Positions 8,950-18,266 of a DNA stretch of 64,000 bases are shown piece by piece. The translations under genes and the position numbers were made by a program. Positions within the stretch are counted from its first letter, which is position 1, and each line of letters begins with the position of its first letter. This stretch comes from Mangrovimicrobium sp033283265 (GTDB lineage Bacteria; Pseudomonadota; Gammaproteobacteria; Pseudomonadales; Halieaceae): NCBI GenBank assembly GCA_033283265.1, contig JAWMQN010000005.1, positions 248,001-312,000 on the forward strand. Direction: 5' to 3'. The notes under the pieces are model-generated. The model ran no database searches and had not been told where the DNA came from. It worked only from the letters and a program-made list of their open reading frames with translations.

Positions 8950-10389
8950 ATGAACAACAGCAAGACACGCGCTTACGCCGAGCTGACAGCAGGCGTTGAG
9001 CAACTCCCGGACGGCCCTCAGGTGGGCGCCCTGTTCGACTTTGACGGCACCATCATCGCCGGCTATTCGGCGACACCGCTGCTGCGCATGCAGATGAAAC
9101 GCGGCGAACTCACACGCGAGCAGTTGCTGCGGACGGTCGGCGCCATGGCCCGCTTCGGTCTCGGCAACAGCAGCTTCTCCACCCTGATGATGGCCAGTGT
9201 CCAGTACCTCGAGGGCATCGAGGAGAGCGAGTACGAGGCGCTGGGGGAAACCCTGTTCGAAAAAGCACTGGCGAAGCTGATCTACCCCGAGGCGCGGGCG
9301 CTGATCGAGGCGCACCAGCGCAAGGGCCACACCGTGGCGATCATCTCCTCGGCACTGCCCTACCAGGTCCTGCCGGCGGCGCGCAGCCTCGGCATCGAAC
9401 ATGTGCACTGCAGCCGGCTGCGGGTCGTCGACGGCGTGTTCACCGGGGAAGTTGAACCGCCGGTGTGCTTCGGCGAGGGCAAGCTGGCAGCCGCGCGGAA
9501 ACTGGCGAGAAAGCACGGCGTCCACCTGCGCCAGTCCTGCTTCTACTCGGACAGCGACGACGATCTCATCCTGCTGGAAAAGGTCGGTCACCCGCGGCCG
9601 GTCAATCCCAACCGCGGCCTGGGCAGGATCGCCAGGGAACGGGACTGGCCGGTACAGCGTTTCACCAGCCGCGGCCGGCCCCGCGCCTCGGAGTGGATGC
9701 GCTCCCTGCTGGCCACCGGGGCGATCTTCTCCTCCGCCGCCTCGGCCCTGCCGATCTGGGCCCTGACCGGTTCCAAGCGGCAGGGGCAGAACTTCTCCAG
9801 TTCACTCTTCGCCGATGTCGCCAGCGCGCTGATCGGGCTGCGGCTCAACGTCAGGGGCGAGGAAAACCTGTGGCAGCAGCGCCCGGCGGTGTTTGTCTTC
9901 AACCACCAGAGCAAGGCGGACCTGATCATCATCGCCCGGCTGCTGCGGCGCAACTTCACCGGTGTGGCGCGCAAGCACGCGGGCGGCCTGCCGCTGTTCG
10001 AGAAAGCCATGGACCTGAGCGGCGTCCTGCTGATCGACCTGGAACAGCCGCGGGAAACCGTCGCCGCCCTGCGCGAGCTCGGCGAGCGGATCGTCAACGA
10101 GGGAATTTCCGTCGCCATTGCACCCGAGGGTACCCGCAGTACCTCCAAGCAGCCGGGTGAATTCAGGAAGGGCGCCTTCCAGGTGGCGATGGCGGCGGGG
10201 GTGCCGATCGTACCGATCGTCATCCACAACGCCATGGACGTCTCGCCCAAGGGGGATTTCGTCTACCACCCGGCGACGGTCGAGGTGGATGTCCTGCCAC
10301 CGGTCGCTACCAGCGGCTGGACGCGCGCCTCCATGGCGCAGGAGATTGCCGCCATCCGCGGCAGCTTCGAGAAAACCCTGGGCTTGTGA
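8950..10389 (+). CDS. HAD-IB phosphatase domain fused to 1-acylglycerol-3-phosphate acyltransferase (PlsC)
   Basis: 479 aa in two domains. Residues about 25-235 form a HAD-IB phosphatase: DFDGT with nucleophile Asp30, IISSALP (motif II) and SDSDDDLILL (motif IV). Residues about 290-479 form a PlsC-type acyltransferase: NHQSKAD at 318-324 (HX4D, His319/Asp324) and PEGTRS from 392. It should make phosphatidic acid from lysophosphatidate; the phosphatase domain may act on phosphoserine-like or lipid-phosphate substrates. ATG at 8950 follows AGGGA; a GTG five codons upstream is less likely. Divergent from plsB with 150 bp shared promoter region. Confidence 0.92.
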   Translation: MNNSKTRAYAELTAGVEQLPDGPQVGALFDFDGTIIAGYSATPLLRMQMKRGELTREQLLRTVGAMARFGLGNSSFSTLMMASVQYLEGIEESEYEALGETLFEKALAKLIYPEARALIEAHQRKGHTVAIISSALPYQVLPAARSLGIEHVHCSRLRVVDGVFTGEVEPPVCFGEGKLAAARKLARKHGVHLRQSCFYSDSDDDLILLEKVGHPRPVNPNRGLGRIARERDWPVQRFTSRGRPRASEWMRSLLATGAIFSSAASALPIWALTGSKRQGQNFSSSLFADVASALIGLRLNVRGEENLWQQRPAVFVFNHQSKADLIIIARLLRRNFTGVARKHAGGLPLFEKAMDLSGVLLIDLEQPRETVAALRELGERIVNEGISVAIAPEGTRSTSKQPGEFRKGAFQVAMAAGVPIVPIVIHNAMDVSPKGDFVYHPATVEVDVLPPVATSGWTRASMAQEIAAIRGSFEKTLGL

Positions 10390-10425
10390 GCGCAGGGGCG
10401 GCAGGCACCGCCCCCGCCAGTTCGA

Positions 10426-11343
10426 TCAGTCCAGCTTGCTGATGACTTCCTCGCCGAACTGCCGGGCGAGGTCGCACCACTCGGCGCGGGTCGCCGCCTC
10501 GATGCTGACGCCGGAGGCATCCACCCCGAGTTCGCGCAAGTTCTGGTAGCCGTCCAGGGCTTCCTGGGCGCTGAAGCCCTGCTTGATGACGAAGGTGCTG
10601 GAGCAGATCACCTGGGGCGGCGTCGCCCGGCCGACTTTCTCGCAGTGCTCCTTCATGTACTCGATGGAACCGACGATGTCGTCGTCACCGGAAATCGCCG
10701 CGGTGCGCGCGGTATCGGTGACCATCTTGGGCACGATGAAGGGGTGCCAGGCATCGCCCAGCTCCACCGTGCGGCGCAGGGCGCGCTTGGAGTTGCCGCC
10801 GATCAGCAGCGGCGGGTGCGGCTTCTGCGCCGGCGTCGGCAGCACCCGGTTGCCCACGGCGGTGTAGCCGATGCCCTCGTAGGCGAAGTCCTCGCCGGTC
10901 CAGGCCAGTTTCATCGCCTTGATGTGGTCGTCCATGATGTCGTTGCGGTTGTCGAAATCCACCCCCAGGGCCTTGAACTCCGGCTTCAGGTAACCGGCGC
11001 CCATGCCGAGAATCACCCGGCCGTTGGAGAAGTGGTCCAGCGAGGAGACCGCGCGGGCGGTGATGAAGGGGTTGCGGTAGGGCAGGACGATGATATTGGT
11101 CTGTACCCGCAGGGTCGTGGTCACCGCCGCCACCATGGAGAGCATGACGAAGGGGTCCTGGGCGTAGTGGCCGCCGCCGTCGAGCCAGCGGTAGGAGGGC
11201 ACCGGGTGGTCGGTCACCGTGCCGGAGTAGAAACCGGCCTCCTCGACCGCTTTGGCGCACTCGTGCACCGCAGCCATGGTGGTGTACTCCTCGGGCTGCT
11301 GGATGTGGTCGAAGGGAAAGGTGACACTGAGATTAAAAGCCAT
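10426..11343 (-). CDS. LLM-class flavin oxidoreductase (TIGR03619/F420-type)
   Basis: 305 aa. Luciferase-like (beta/alpha)8 barrel. Typical segments are visible: an N-terminal AFNLSVTFPF strand, VTDHPVPSYRW, LRVQTNIIVLPYRNPF, ARAVSSLDHFSNGRVILGMGAGY, then PPLLIGGNSKRALRR. These enzymes use reduced FMN or F420 to oxidise or reduce substrates; the GNSKRAL segment and length fit the subgroup often labelled F420-dependent. No F420 synthesis gene is in the window, so FMN use is equally possible. ATG at 11343 with AAGGA upstream. It ends a long minus-strand catabolic block, 51 bp after the SDR gene, and converges on the HAD-PlsC gene. Confidence 0.85.
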   Translation of the reverse strand: MAFNLSVTFPFDHIQQPEEYTTMAAVHECAKAVEEAGFYSGTVTDHPVPSYRWLDGGGHYAQDPFVMLSMVAAVTTTLRVQTNIIVLPYRNPFITARAVSSLDHFSNGRVILGMGAGYLKPEFKALGVDFDNRNDIMDDHIKAMKLAWTGEDFAYEGIGYTAVGNRVLPTPAQKPHPPLLIGGNSKRALRRTVELGDAWHPFIVPKMVTDTARTAAISGDDDIVGSIEYMKEHCEKVGRATPPQVICSSTFVIKQGFSAQEALDGYQNLRELGVDASGVSIEAATRAEWCDLARQFGEEVISKLD

Positions 11344-11394
11344 TTTGTTGTCCTTATACTGGGTTGCGGGATCGGGTGTACAAAATTCAGCCGC

Positions 11395-12243
11395 CTAATA
11401 TAGCGTCCAGCGCCCCTCCTGCCCACTGCGGGTCCAGCCACTGGAGGCGTAGGTACCACCATCCACCGACAGGGTCGTGCCGGTCACGTAGGCGGCCATA
11501 TCCGAGGCGAGGAACACCGCCGCCCCGGCGCAGTCGTCGAAATTGCCTGCGCGGCCGAGGGGAATGTAGCGCCGCTGGTTGGCCCTGGCCTGCTCCCCGC
11601 CGAGGTCCGGCATGAACCTGGCCATCAGTTCCGTGGGCACGAAATCCGGCGCGATCGCATTGACCCGGATGCCGTACTCGGAGAGCTCCAGCGCGGTGGT
11701 GCGGGTGAAGTTGACCATGCCCGCCTTGCAGGCGGCGTAGACCGAGTAACCCGGCGCCGCGCGCAGGGCCTCGATGCTGGCCACGTTGATGATCGAACCG
11801 GGCAGGCCCGCCGCCACCATCGCCGCGGCCGCGGCCTGGGTCATGGCGAACAGGCTGTTGAGGTTGAGGTCCACCTGCTTGTCCATCTGCGCGTCGGTCA
11901 TTTGCAGCAGCGGCAGTTGGCGGGTACCGCCGACGTTGTTGACCAGGATCTGCGGCGTGCCCAGTTCGCTGATCACCTGCTGTACCGCCGCCCGGTCGCC
12001 CTCGCGGTCGCGTACATCGAGATTTATCGTCAGAACCCTTCGGCCTTTTTCCGCAATCAGGGCAGCGACGGTTTTCGCCGCCTCCTCGTCGCGGTCGATT
12101 ATCGCCACGTCGGCACCGAACTCGGCGAGGCCGATGGCGATACCGCGGCCGATGCCGGCGCCGCCGCCGGTGACGATGGCGACTTTGCCGGTGAGGAGAA
12201 TGGCGTCGCGGGTGAGCCTGGTTGCAGTGATTTCCGCAGTCAT
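11395..12243 (-). CDS. short-chain dehydrogenase/reductase (SDR)
   Basis: 282 aa. Classical SDR with a longer N-terminus. TGGGAGIG cofactor motif, VAIIDRD (Asp after beta-2, NAD preference), LVNNVGG in place of NNAG, VAS then YSVYAACKAG (YxxxK catalytic pair) and GTTLSVDGG. A Cys sits between the catalytic Tyr and Lys. The C-terminal ~15 residues (SGWTRSGQEGRWTLY) extend beyond the usual DGG ending. ATG at 12243 with AAGGAA upstream. It lies between the acyl-CoA ligase and the LLM flavoprotein in the minus-strand catabolic block; a role in oxidising a hydroxyacyl or cyclic alcohol intermediate is inference. Confidence 0.9.
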   Translation of the reverse strand: MTAEITATRLTRDAILLTGKVAIVTGGGAGIGRGIAIGLAEFGADVAIIDRDEEAAKTVAALIAEKGRRVLTINLDVRDREGDRAAVQQVISELGTPQILVNNVGGTRQLPLLQMTDAQMDKQVDLNLNSLFAMTQAAAAAMVAAGLPGSIINVASIEALRAAPGYSVYAACKAGMVNFTRTTALELSEYGIRVNAIAPDFVPTELMARFMPDLGGEQARANQRRYIPLGRAGNFDDCAGAAVFLASDMAAYVTGTTLSVDGGTYASSGWTRSGQEGRWTLY

Positions 12244-12393
12244 TGTTATGTTTTCCTTGGCCGTCTGGTTACACGTAAATGACCGGGAATTCTAGCAGCC
12301 ACCTGTAAACGGGAACCAGTGCAAAGACAGTTGGCATCCGGCCACGCCCGATCGACCGGGCTGTCGTGAGCGCCCCGGGCCGCCCGCCTGCAG

Positions 12394-14100
12394 TCAGCTG
12401 ATACCCAGGCGCGCGCAGGCCAGCGCCTTGACGTCGGTCGCCTTGACCTTCTCGTTGCCGGTCATCGGGAATTCTTCCTCGGAGAACACCAGCACTTCCC
12501 GCGGCACCTTGAAGCTGGCCAGTTGCTGCTTGAGGTAGCCGATCAGCTCCGCGCCCTCGATGGTCGCGCCGTCCACCGGCACCACGCAGGACACCACCAT
12601 CTCGCTGAGGGTGTCGTGGGGCACACCGACAGTCTGGGTGCGGCGGATACCGGGGTAGAGGGAGATCGCCTTGTCCACTTCCTGGGGCGAGACGTTGGCG
12701 CCGCCAGTCTTGATGATGTCGTTGAGGCGCCCCTGCCAGAACAGCACGCCGCGCTCGTCGAGGAAGGCGCCGTCGCCGGTGCAGAAGAAGCCCTCGTCGT
12801 CGAAGGTTTCCTCCGGCGACTTGCCGATGTAGCGGCTCATCAGGGTCGGGCCCTTGATGCACAGCTCGCCGCTCTCGCCCCGCGGCATGACCTGGCGGGT
12901 GTGCGGGTCGACGATCTTGAGGATATTGCCCGGCAGCGCCAGGCCGTAGCTGCCCGGCTGCTGCTCGAAGTTGTCGTCGTCGATCGGGTTGGTGGAGAGG
13001 ATGGTCATGGTCTCCGTGGTGCCGAAGGACATCGGCTCGCGCCAGTCGCAGCTGACCGTCGGGTGCTGCTTCATCAGGTCGCCATTGAAGATGTACTTCA
13101 GGCTGCTGAAATCCGCGCCGTCCCAGTCGGGCGACTCCTGGAAGCGCGCCCACTGGTGGGGGCGGCCGTTGACCAGGGTGGCTTTCTCCTGCTGGATCAG
13201 CTCGATGGCCGGCTCGGCGTCGAACAGCGGCTGCAGGATGATCGCGCCGCCGGTGGAGAAGGCGGTGCCGACGATGATGGAAATATTGCCGGACCAGAAG
13301 AAGCCGTTGCTGGTCCAGCTGCGCACCGGCTGCTTCATCAGGCAGATGCGCGGCCAGCGCCACCACTGGATGGTAAAGGCGCGCTGGGAATGCAGGATGC
13401 CCTTGGGCAGGCTGGTGCTGCCGGAGGAGAAAAACAGGCCGCCATTGTCACTGGGTTGCACGCTGGCCGCGCGGGCTTCCACCACCGCGTCGTCCACATC
13501 GGCACCCGCGGCGATGAAACCGGCATAGGACTCAAACGCGCCCGACAGCGCCGCCGGCCCGTTGCGCGAGGTAATCCCCGGCAACTGCACCAGGCGTTGC
13601 AGGAAGGGGTATTTAATCGATGCAAATGTCCCGGGCGCGCTGCTGGCGGCCGCGGGCTCCAGCTCCGCCAGCATCGCGGCGAAGTCCTTTTTCAGCACCC
13701 GGTCCTCGAACAGGAGTACCGAGACGTCGGATGCTTTCAACAAATGGTCCAGCTCCACCGGGGTGGAGAAGGTGCTGAGGGCGACGGCGACGCCGCCCGC
13801 CAGCGCGGTACCGAACAGGCCCGTGAGGAACTCGGGGCGGTTGGTCATCAGGATGCCCACCCGCGCGTCCTTGCCCACCCCGGCGGCGACCAGCGCTTTG
13901 GCCACCGCCATGGACTGCTCCCAGAACTCCCGGTAGGTCCAGCGCAGCACGCCGTCGGGGCCGTGCATGACCAGCGCTTCGCTGTCTGCATAGCGCCCGG
14001 TGACTTCCCGCAGGTAACCGGGGATGGTGTGGGCACCCTGCCCCGGCTCGTCTGCCAGCGGGATGCCGTGGACGATGGAGAGTTGTTCCTGCACAGTCAT
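12394..14100 (-). CDS. AMP-dependent acyl-CoA synthetase/ligase
   Basis: 568 aa. Activates a carboxylic acid to its CoA thioester with ATP (ANL superfamily). The phosphate loop SSGSTSLPKG is at 225-234, the adenine-binding MSFGTTETMT near 365, FFCTGDGAFLDERG with the ATP-ribose Asp, the hinge GRLNDIIKTGG, and the C-terminal catalytic Lys in TGNEKVKATD. Length is normal (500-600). ATG at 14100; the nearest AAGGA is unusually far upstream. It is 53 bp after the AcuI-type reductase and in the same direction as the acyl-CoA dehydrogenases, so it probably primes the acid for the same degradation route. The chain or ring substrate is unknown. Confidence 0.93.
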   Translation of the reverse strand: MTVQEQLSIVHGIPLADEPGQGAHTIPGYLREVTGRYADSEALVMHGPDGVLRWTYREFWEQSMAVAKALVAAGVGKDARVGILMTNRPEFLTGLFGTALAGGVAVALSTFSTPVELDHLLKASDVSVLLFEDRVLKKDFAAMLAELEPAAASSAPGTFASIKYPFLQRLVQLPGITSRNGPAALSGAFESYAGFIAAGADVDDAVVEARAASVQPSDNGGLFFSSGSTSLPKGILHSQRAFTIQWWRWPRICLMKQPVRSWTSNGFFWSGNISIIVGTAFSTGGAIILQPLFDAEPAIELIQQEKATLVNGRPHQWARFQESPDWDGADFSSLKYIFNGDLMKQHPTVSCDWREPMSFGTTETMTILSTNPIDDDNFEQQPGSYGLALPGNILKIVDPHTRQVMPRGESGELCIKGPTLMSRYIGKSPEETFDDEGFFCTGDGAFLDERGVLFWQGRLNDIIKTGGANVSPQEVDKAISLYPGIRRTQTVGVPHDTLSEMVVSCVVPVDGATIEGAELIGYLKQQLASFKVPREVLVFSEEEFPMTGNEKVKATDVKALACARLGIS

Positions 14101-14153
14101 CTGGGCTGTTATTCCTTTATTCGTGCCTGTTCGGGTCTGCCCCTGCGGGCAGC

Positions 14154-15137
<984 letters not shown>

Positions 15138-15240
15138 AGTCACCTACCGTTTCAATCGTTGAAGAATGGGCGGCGGCCGGCTCGATGCCCTGCCGCCGTG
15201 CGCTAAAAGCGGGCCGTAGTATACACCAGTGTTGAGCAGC

Positions 15241-16275
15241 TTACCGGGCCGCCGCGGCGAGCAACCTGTCCGCCAATAGCGCCGCATAGGCGCCCTGCCC
15301 CCGGCCCAGGTGCTCGTCGAGCATGGCGCGCTTGAGGAACAGGTGGCAGTCATGCTCGGAGGTCATGCCGATGCCGCCGTGCAGTTGCAGGGACTCGTCG
15401 GCGACCAGGGTATAGGTACCGGCGGAGAGCTCCTTGGCGGCACAGGCCAGCGCGGTGGCGTCGCCACCGGCGGCCAGCAGGTCGAGGTTGGCCAGCAGCA
15501 GGGCTTCCGCCGCCTCCACGTGGACCTTGAGATCCGCGCAGCGGTGCTTGAGCGCCTGGAACAGGGCCAGCGGGCGGCCGTACTGGCGCCGGGTCTTGAG
15601 GTACTCCACGGTCATTTCCAGCAGGGCGGCAGCGCCGCCGACCGCGTCCGCAGCCAGGGCGAAGTCGCGGTGCACGGCGAGCTTTGCCAGCAGTTCCCTG
15701 GCTGCGTCGCCGCGGGCCAGCACCAGTGATTCATCGATGGCCACGCCGTCCAGCGCGACGGCGTAGAGGCGACGGGTCCTGTCCCAGGTCGGCTGTTCGC
15801 TGACAGCCACCGCGTCGCTCGCCACCAGGGCCAGCAGTTCGCCGTCGTCGGCGGCCACGAGAAAATAACTGGCGCGATCCGCCGAGGGCACCGCCTGCAG
15901 GGTGCCGCTCAATGTGCCGCCGGCGCTGGTCACCGCCACGGCGGGTTCCGCCAGCGCCACGGCGATGTAATCCTCGCCAGTCATGAGGCTTTCGAGCAGG
16001 CTCTGCGCGAGGGCGGAGCCGCTGCCACTGAGGGCCTCGATGCCGAGCAGGGCGGAGAGGCAGGGCACGCTGGCCAGGCCGCGGCCCATCTCCAGGTGCA
16101 GGGCGCAGGCCGCGTCCAGGCCCATGCCGAGGCCACCGAGCTCTTCCGGCACGGTGACCATCAGCCAGCCCAGTTCCGCCACCAGCGGCCAGGTGGATTC
16201 TTCCGCCGCCGCGAGACCGGCGCCATCCATGACCTGGCGCGCTGAGTCGCGCAGTTCGTTCACTTCTGCATTCAT
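15241..16275 (-). CDS. acyl-CoA dehydrogenase, small/beta-type subunit
   Basis: 344 aa, shorter than homotetrameric acyl-CoA dehydrogenases (about 380-400). It shows the N-terminal helical region (LGWLMVTVPEELGGLGMGL), a reduced middle beta domain, and the C-terminal helices with TRRQYGRPLALFQALKHRCADL and LHGGIGMTSEHDCHLFLKRA. Short, alanine-rich dehydrogenases of this type usually pair with a second full-length subunit in alpha2beta2 enzymes of steroid side-chain degradation. Its stop and the next start are separated by about 100 bp, while the 398-aa partner gene is only six bases upstream, supporting a complex. ATG at 16275. Confidence 0.9.
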   Translation of the reverse strand: MNAEVNELRDSARQVMDGAGLAAAEESTWPLVAELGWLMVTVPEELGGLGMGLDAACALHLEMGRGLASVPCLSALLGIEALSGSGSALAQSLLESLMTGEDYIAVALAEPAVAVTSAGGTLSGTLQAVPSADRASYFLVAADDGELLALVASDAVAVSEQPTWDRTRRLYAVALDGVAIDESLVLARGDAARELLAKLAVHRDFALAADAVGGAAALLEMTVEYLKTRRQYGRPLALFQALKHRCADLKVHVEAAEALLLANLDLLAAGGDATALACAAKELSAGTYTLVADESLQLHGGIGMTSEHDCHLFLKRAMLDEHLGRGQGAYAALLADRLLAAAAR

Positions 16276-16281
16276 CGCGCC

Positions 16282-17478
16282 CTAGCCCTCCAGGTTCCAG
16301 GTTTTCGGTTCACGGGGCATCCCCAGCATGCGTTCGGAGAGGATGTTGCGCTGTACCTCGTCGCTGCCGCCGGCGATGGACCAGTTGTAGGAGTTCATGA
16401 AGTCCACCATCCAGTTGCCGGTCTCCTGGGTGGCGCCGCGCATGAAGCCGCGGTCGAACTGCCCCTGCAGGCCGGCGACCCGCTTGCCCAGGCGCACGAA
16501 CTCGCGCAGGGTGCGGGCGTAGTAGAGTTTGACGACGGACGCGTCGCCGACCTGCTCGTTGTGGGTGATGCGCTTCTGCAGGTAGCGGTCGGCCACCGCG
16601 CAGGCGGCGTCGACCCGGGCCATGACGTGACCGAGGTCGCGGCGGATGCCGGCGTCGTTTTCCAGCCCGGCGTCGCGAATGGCAGCGGCGATCATGGGCA
16701 GGCCGTAGCGCATGCGCTGGCTCAGCTCGACCAGGGTCAGGCCGCGCTCGGAGGCCAGGGTGGTCTGGGCCACCGCCCAGCCGGCGCCCTCCTCGCCGAC
16801 GCGATCCTCGACCGGCACTTCCACGTCGTCGAAGAATATCTCGGCGAACTCGTCGTCGCCGGTGATCTGGTGGATCGGCCGCACGGTGATGCCGGGGGAT
16901 TTCATGTCCAGCAGCAGGTAGGTAATGCCCGCCTGGGGCGGCCCTGACCTGTCGCTGCGGGCCAGCAGCAGGCACTTGTCGGCGTACTGGGCCATGGTCG
17001 ACCAGGTCTTCTGGCCGTTGATGATGTACTTGTCGCCAACCCGCTCGGCGCGGGTTTTCAGCGAGGCGAGGTCGGAGCCGGCGTTGGGCTCGGAGAAGCC
17101 CTGGCACCAGATCTCGCCCTTGAGGATGCCGGGCAGGTACTTGTCCTGCTGCTTCTTGCTGGCGCACTCGAACAGGGTGCAGGCGGCGTGGTAGAGGGAG
17201 ACGAAGTACATGATCAGGCGCGGCGCGTCGGCGCGGGCGACTTCCTCGAAGATCACTTTCTGCTCCGCCAGGGAGCGACCGCCGCCGGGCCAGCCTTCCG
17301 GCCAGTGGGGGGTGGCGTAGCCCGCCGCGACCAGCTTGCCGAACCAGTCCCGCTGCAGGGCGACGAAGTGCTCCTGCTCGACGCTGGTCATGGCCTCGCG
17401 CCAGCCGCCGGGGATATTCTCCGCCAGCCAGCTGCGCACTTCCTGGCGCAGGGAATCGGTGTTGTCGTGCTCGCTCAT
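16282..17478 (-). CDS. acyl-CoA dehydrogenase, large/alpha-type subunit
   Basis: 398 aa. Flavin-dependent alpha,beta-desaturation of an acyl-CoA. FAD and substrate motifs include CQGFSEPNAGSDLAS, KTWSTMAQYADKCLLL and the C-terminal GGSDEVQRNILSERMLGMPREP. Where many relatives carry the catalytic Glu in an E-G-T motif this protein has Gly-Gly, as seen in subunits of heteromeric enzymes in which the partner supplies or shares the base. ATG at 17478 with AAGGG upstream; an in-frame TTG two codons earlier is less likely. The downstream short subunit starts six bases after its stop, so the two are translated together. Confidence 0.92.
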   Translation of the reverse strand: MSEHDNTDSLRQEVRSWLAENIPGGWREAMTSVEQEHFVALQRDWFGKLVAAGYATPHWPEGWPGGGRSLAEQKVIFEEVARADAPRLIMYFVSLYHAACTLFECASKKQQDKYLPGILKGEIWCQGFSEPNAGSDLASLKTRAERVGDKYIINGQKTWSTMAQYADKCLLLARSDRSGPPQAGITYLLLDMKSPGITVRPIHQITGDDEFAEIFFDDVEVPVEDRVGEEGAGWAVAQTTLASERGLTLVELSQRMRYGLPMIAAAIRDAGLENDAGIRRDLGHVMARVDAACAVADRYLQKRITHNEQVGDASVVKLYYARTLREFVRLGKRVAGLQGQFDRGFMRGATQETGNWMVDFMNSYNWSIAGGSDEVQRNILSERMLGMPREPKTWNLEG

Positions 17479-17554
17479 AGGCAACCCTTCTGTTATACGG
17501 CCCCGGTGCGACGGGGCCAGCTATCCCGTGCCGGCAGTCGCCGACGGGACAGGC

Positions 17555-17866
17555 TCAGATTTTGACTTCGACCCAGTCGCCCATGATCCGCACCTCGTAG
17601 GTGGCGATGGGCTGGGTCGCGGGGAGGTCCAGGGCTTCACCGGTTTTCAGGTCGAAGCGGGCGCCGTGGACCGGGCAGGTGACTTTGCAATTGCGGATGC
17701 GACCGTTGAACAGCGGCTTCGCCTGGTGGGAGCAAATTGCAGAAACGGCATACAGTCCTTCTTTGGTATTGCACACCATCACCCAGGTATCGTTGATCTT
17801 GAGGGCTTTCTTGCCGCCGACGGGTACGTCGGAGGCTGGGCAGAACTGGGTAAATTCAGTCGACAA
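17555..17866 (-). CDS. Rieske [2Fe-2S] ferredoxin
   Basis: 103 aa, the normal size of a Rieske-type ferredoxin. The cluster ligands are Cys45-x-His47 (CSHQ) and Cys64-x2-His67 (CPVHG). It carries electrons from a reductase to a ring-hydroxylating or similar oxygenase. The start is a TTG at 17866 with AAAGG about nine bases upstream; no ATG is in a better place. It lies between the Rieske oxygenase gene and the acyl-CoA dehydrogenases on the same strand and is the natural partner of the oxygenase at 18267-19673. No ferredoxin reductase gene is in the window. Confidence 0.92.
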   Translation of the reverse strand: MSTEFTQFCPASDVPVGGKKALKINDTWVMVCNTKEGLYAVSAICSHQAKPLFNGRIRNCKVTCPVHGARFDLKTGEALDLPATQPIATYEVRIMGDWVEVKI

Positions 17867-18032
17867 AATTCGATACCTTTCTATCTGACTATCTGAAATG
17901 AAGGGGTCTGTCGCCCCCGGGGATTTTCAGAGCGCGTATTCAACCATCAACAGCGTTGATAATAAAGTCTGTGTTCGGGGTGCCGGAGCCGGGCGTCGCC
18001 GGATCGGTCCGGGAGCACTGTTCGGGCGTGAC

Positions 18033-18152
18033 GCGCAGCTCAGCCCATCCCGCCCGGTGGAACTCGCCAAAAAGCGTACGTCCCTGTACAGGCTCGAGCG
18101 GCGACATCCTGTCGCCTAACGGTTCCACCGGGCAGGATGGGCTGAGCTGCGC
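18033..18152. repeat. 31-bp inverted repeat with 58-bp loop
   Basis: The arm at 18033-18063 and the reverse complement of 18122-18152 match at 30 of 31 positions; the single difference is a G/A near the middle. The loop (18064-18121) holds a second small hairpin, GGCGACA/TGTCGCC around TCC. In RNA this would form a long stable stem. It may be a mobile palindromic element or a structured part of the minus-strand transcript between oxygenase and ferredoxin. Confidence 0.75.
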
Positions 18153-18205
18153 TGGTGGAATTCAAGAGCCGTGGCACTGATCCGACCAGGCCGGGATCAG
18201 GCTGC

Positions 18206-18250
18206 AGCTGGCGATTGAGGCTGTCTTTCAAATACTCTCGATCGCCAGCT
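18206..18250. repeat. 14-bp inverted repeat just after the Rieske oxygenase stop
   Basis: AGCTGGCGATTGAG at 18206-18219 pairs with CTCGATCGCCAGCT at 18237-18250 with one mismatch and a 17-base loop. It begins 16 bases past the oxygenase stop on the transcribed strand. There is no T-tract after it, so a transcript-protecting or processing hairpin is more likely than a classic terminator. Confidence 0.6.
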
Positions 18251-18266
18251 TTAGCGCCAGCCCTTG

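Larger units (their letters stand above)
17867..18266. other. 400-bp non-coding region with nested inverted repeats
   Basis: No convincing gene lies here; the short open frames have no ribosome-binding sites and overlap the repeats. It contains four inverted repeats: a 6-bp-arm one near 17946-17960 (ATCAAC/GTTGAT around AGC), the long pair 18033-18063 with 18122-18152, 18177-18183 with 18194-18200 (CTGATCC/GGATCAG), and 18206-18219 with 18237-18250. It separates the Rieske oxygenase from its ferredoxin. Confidence 0.8.
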
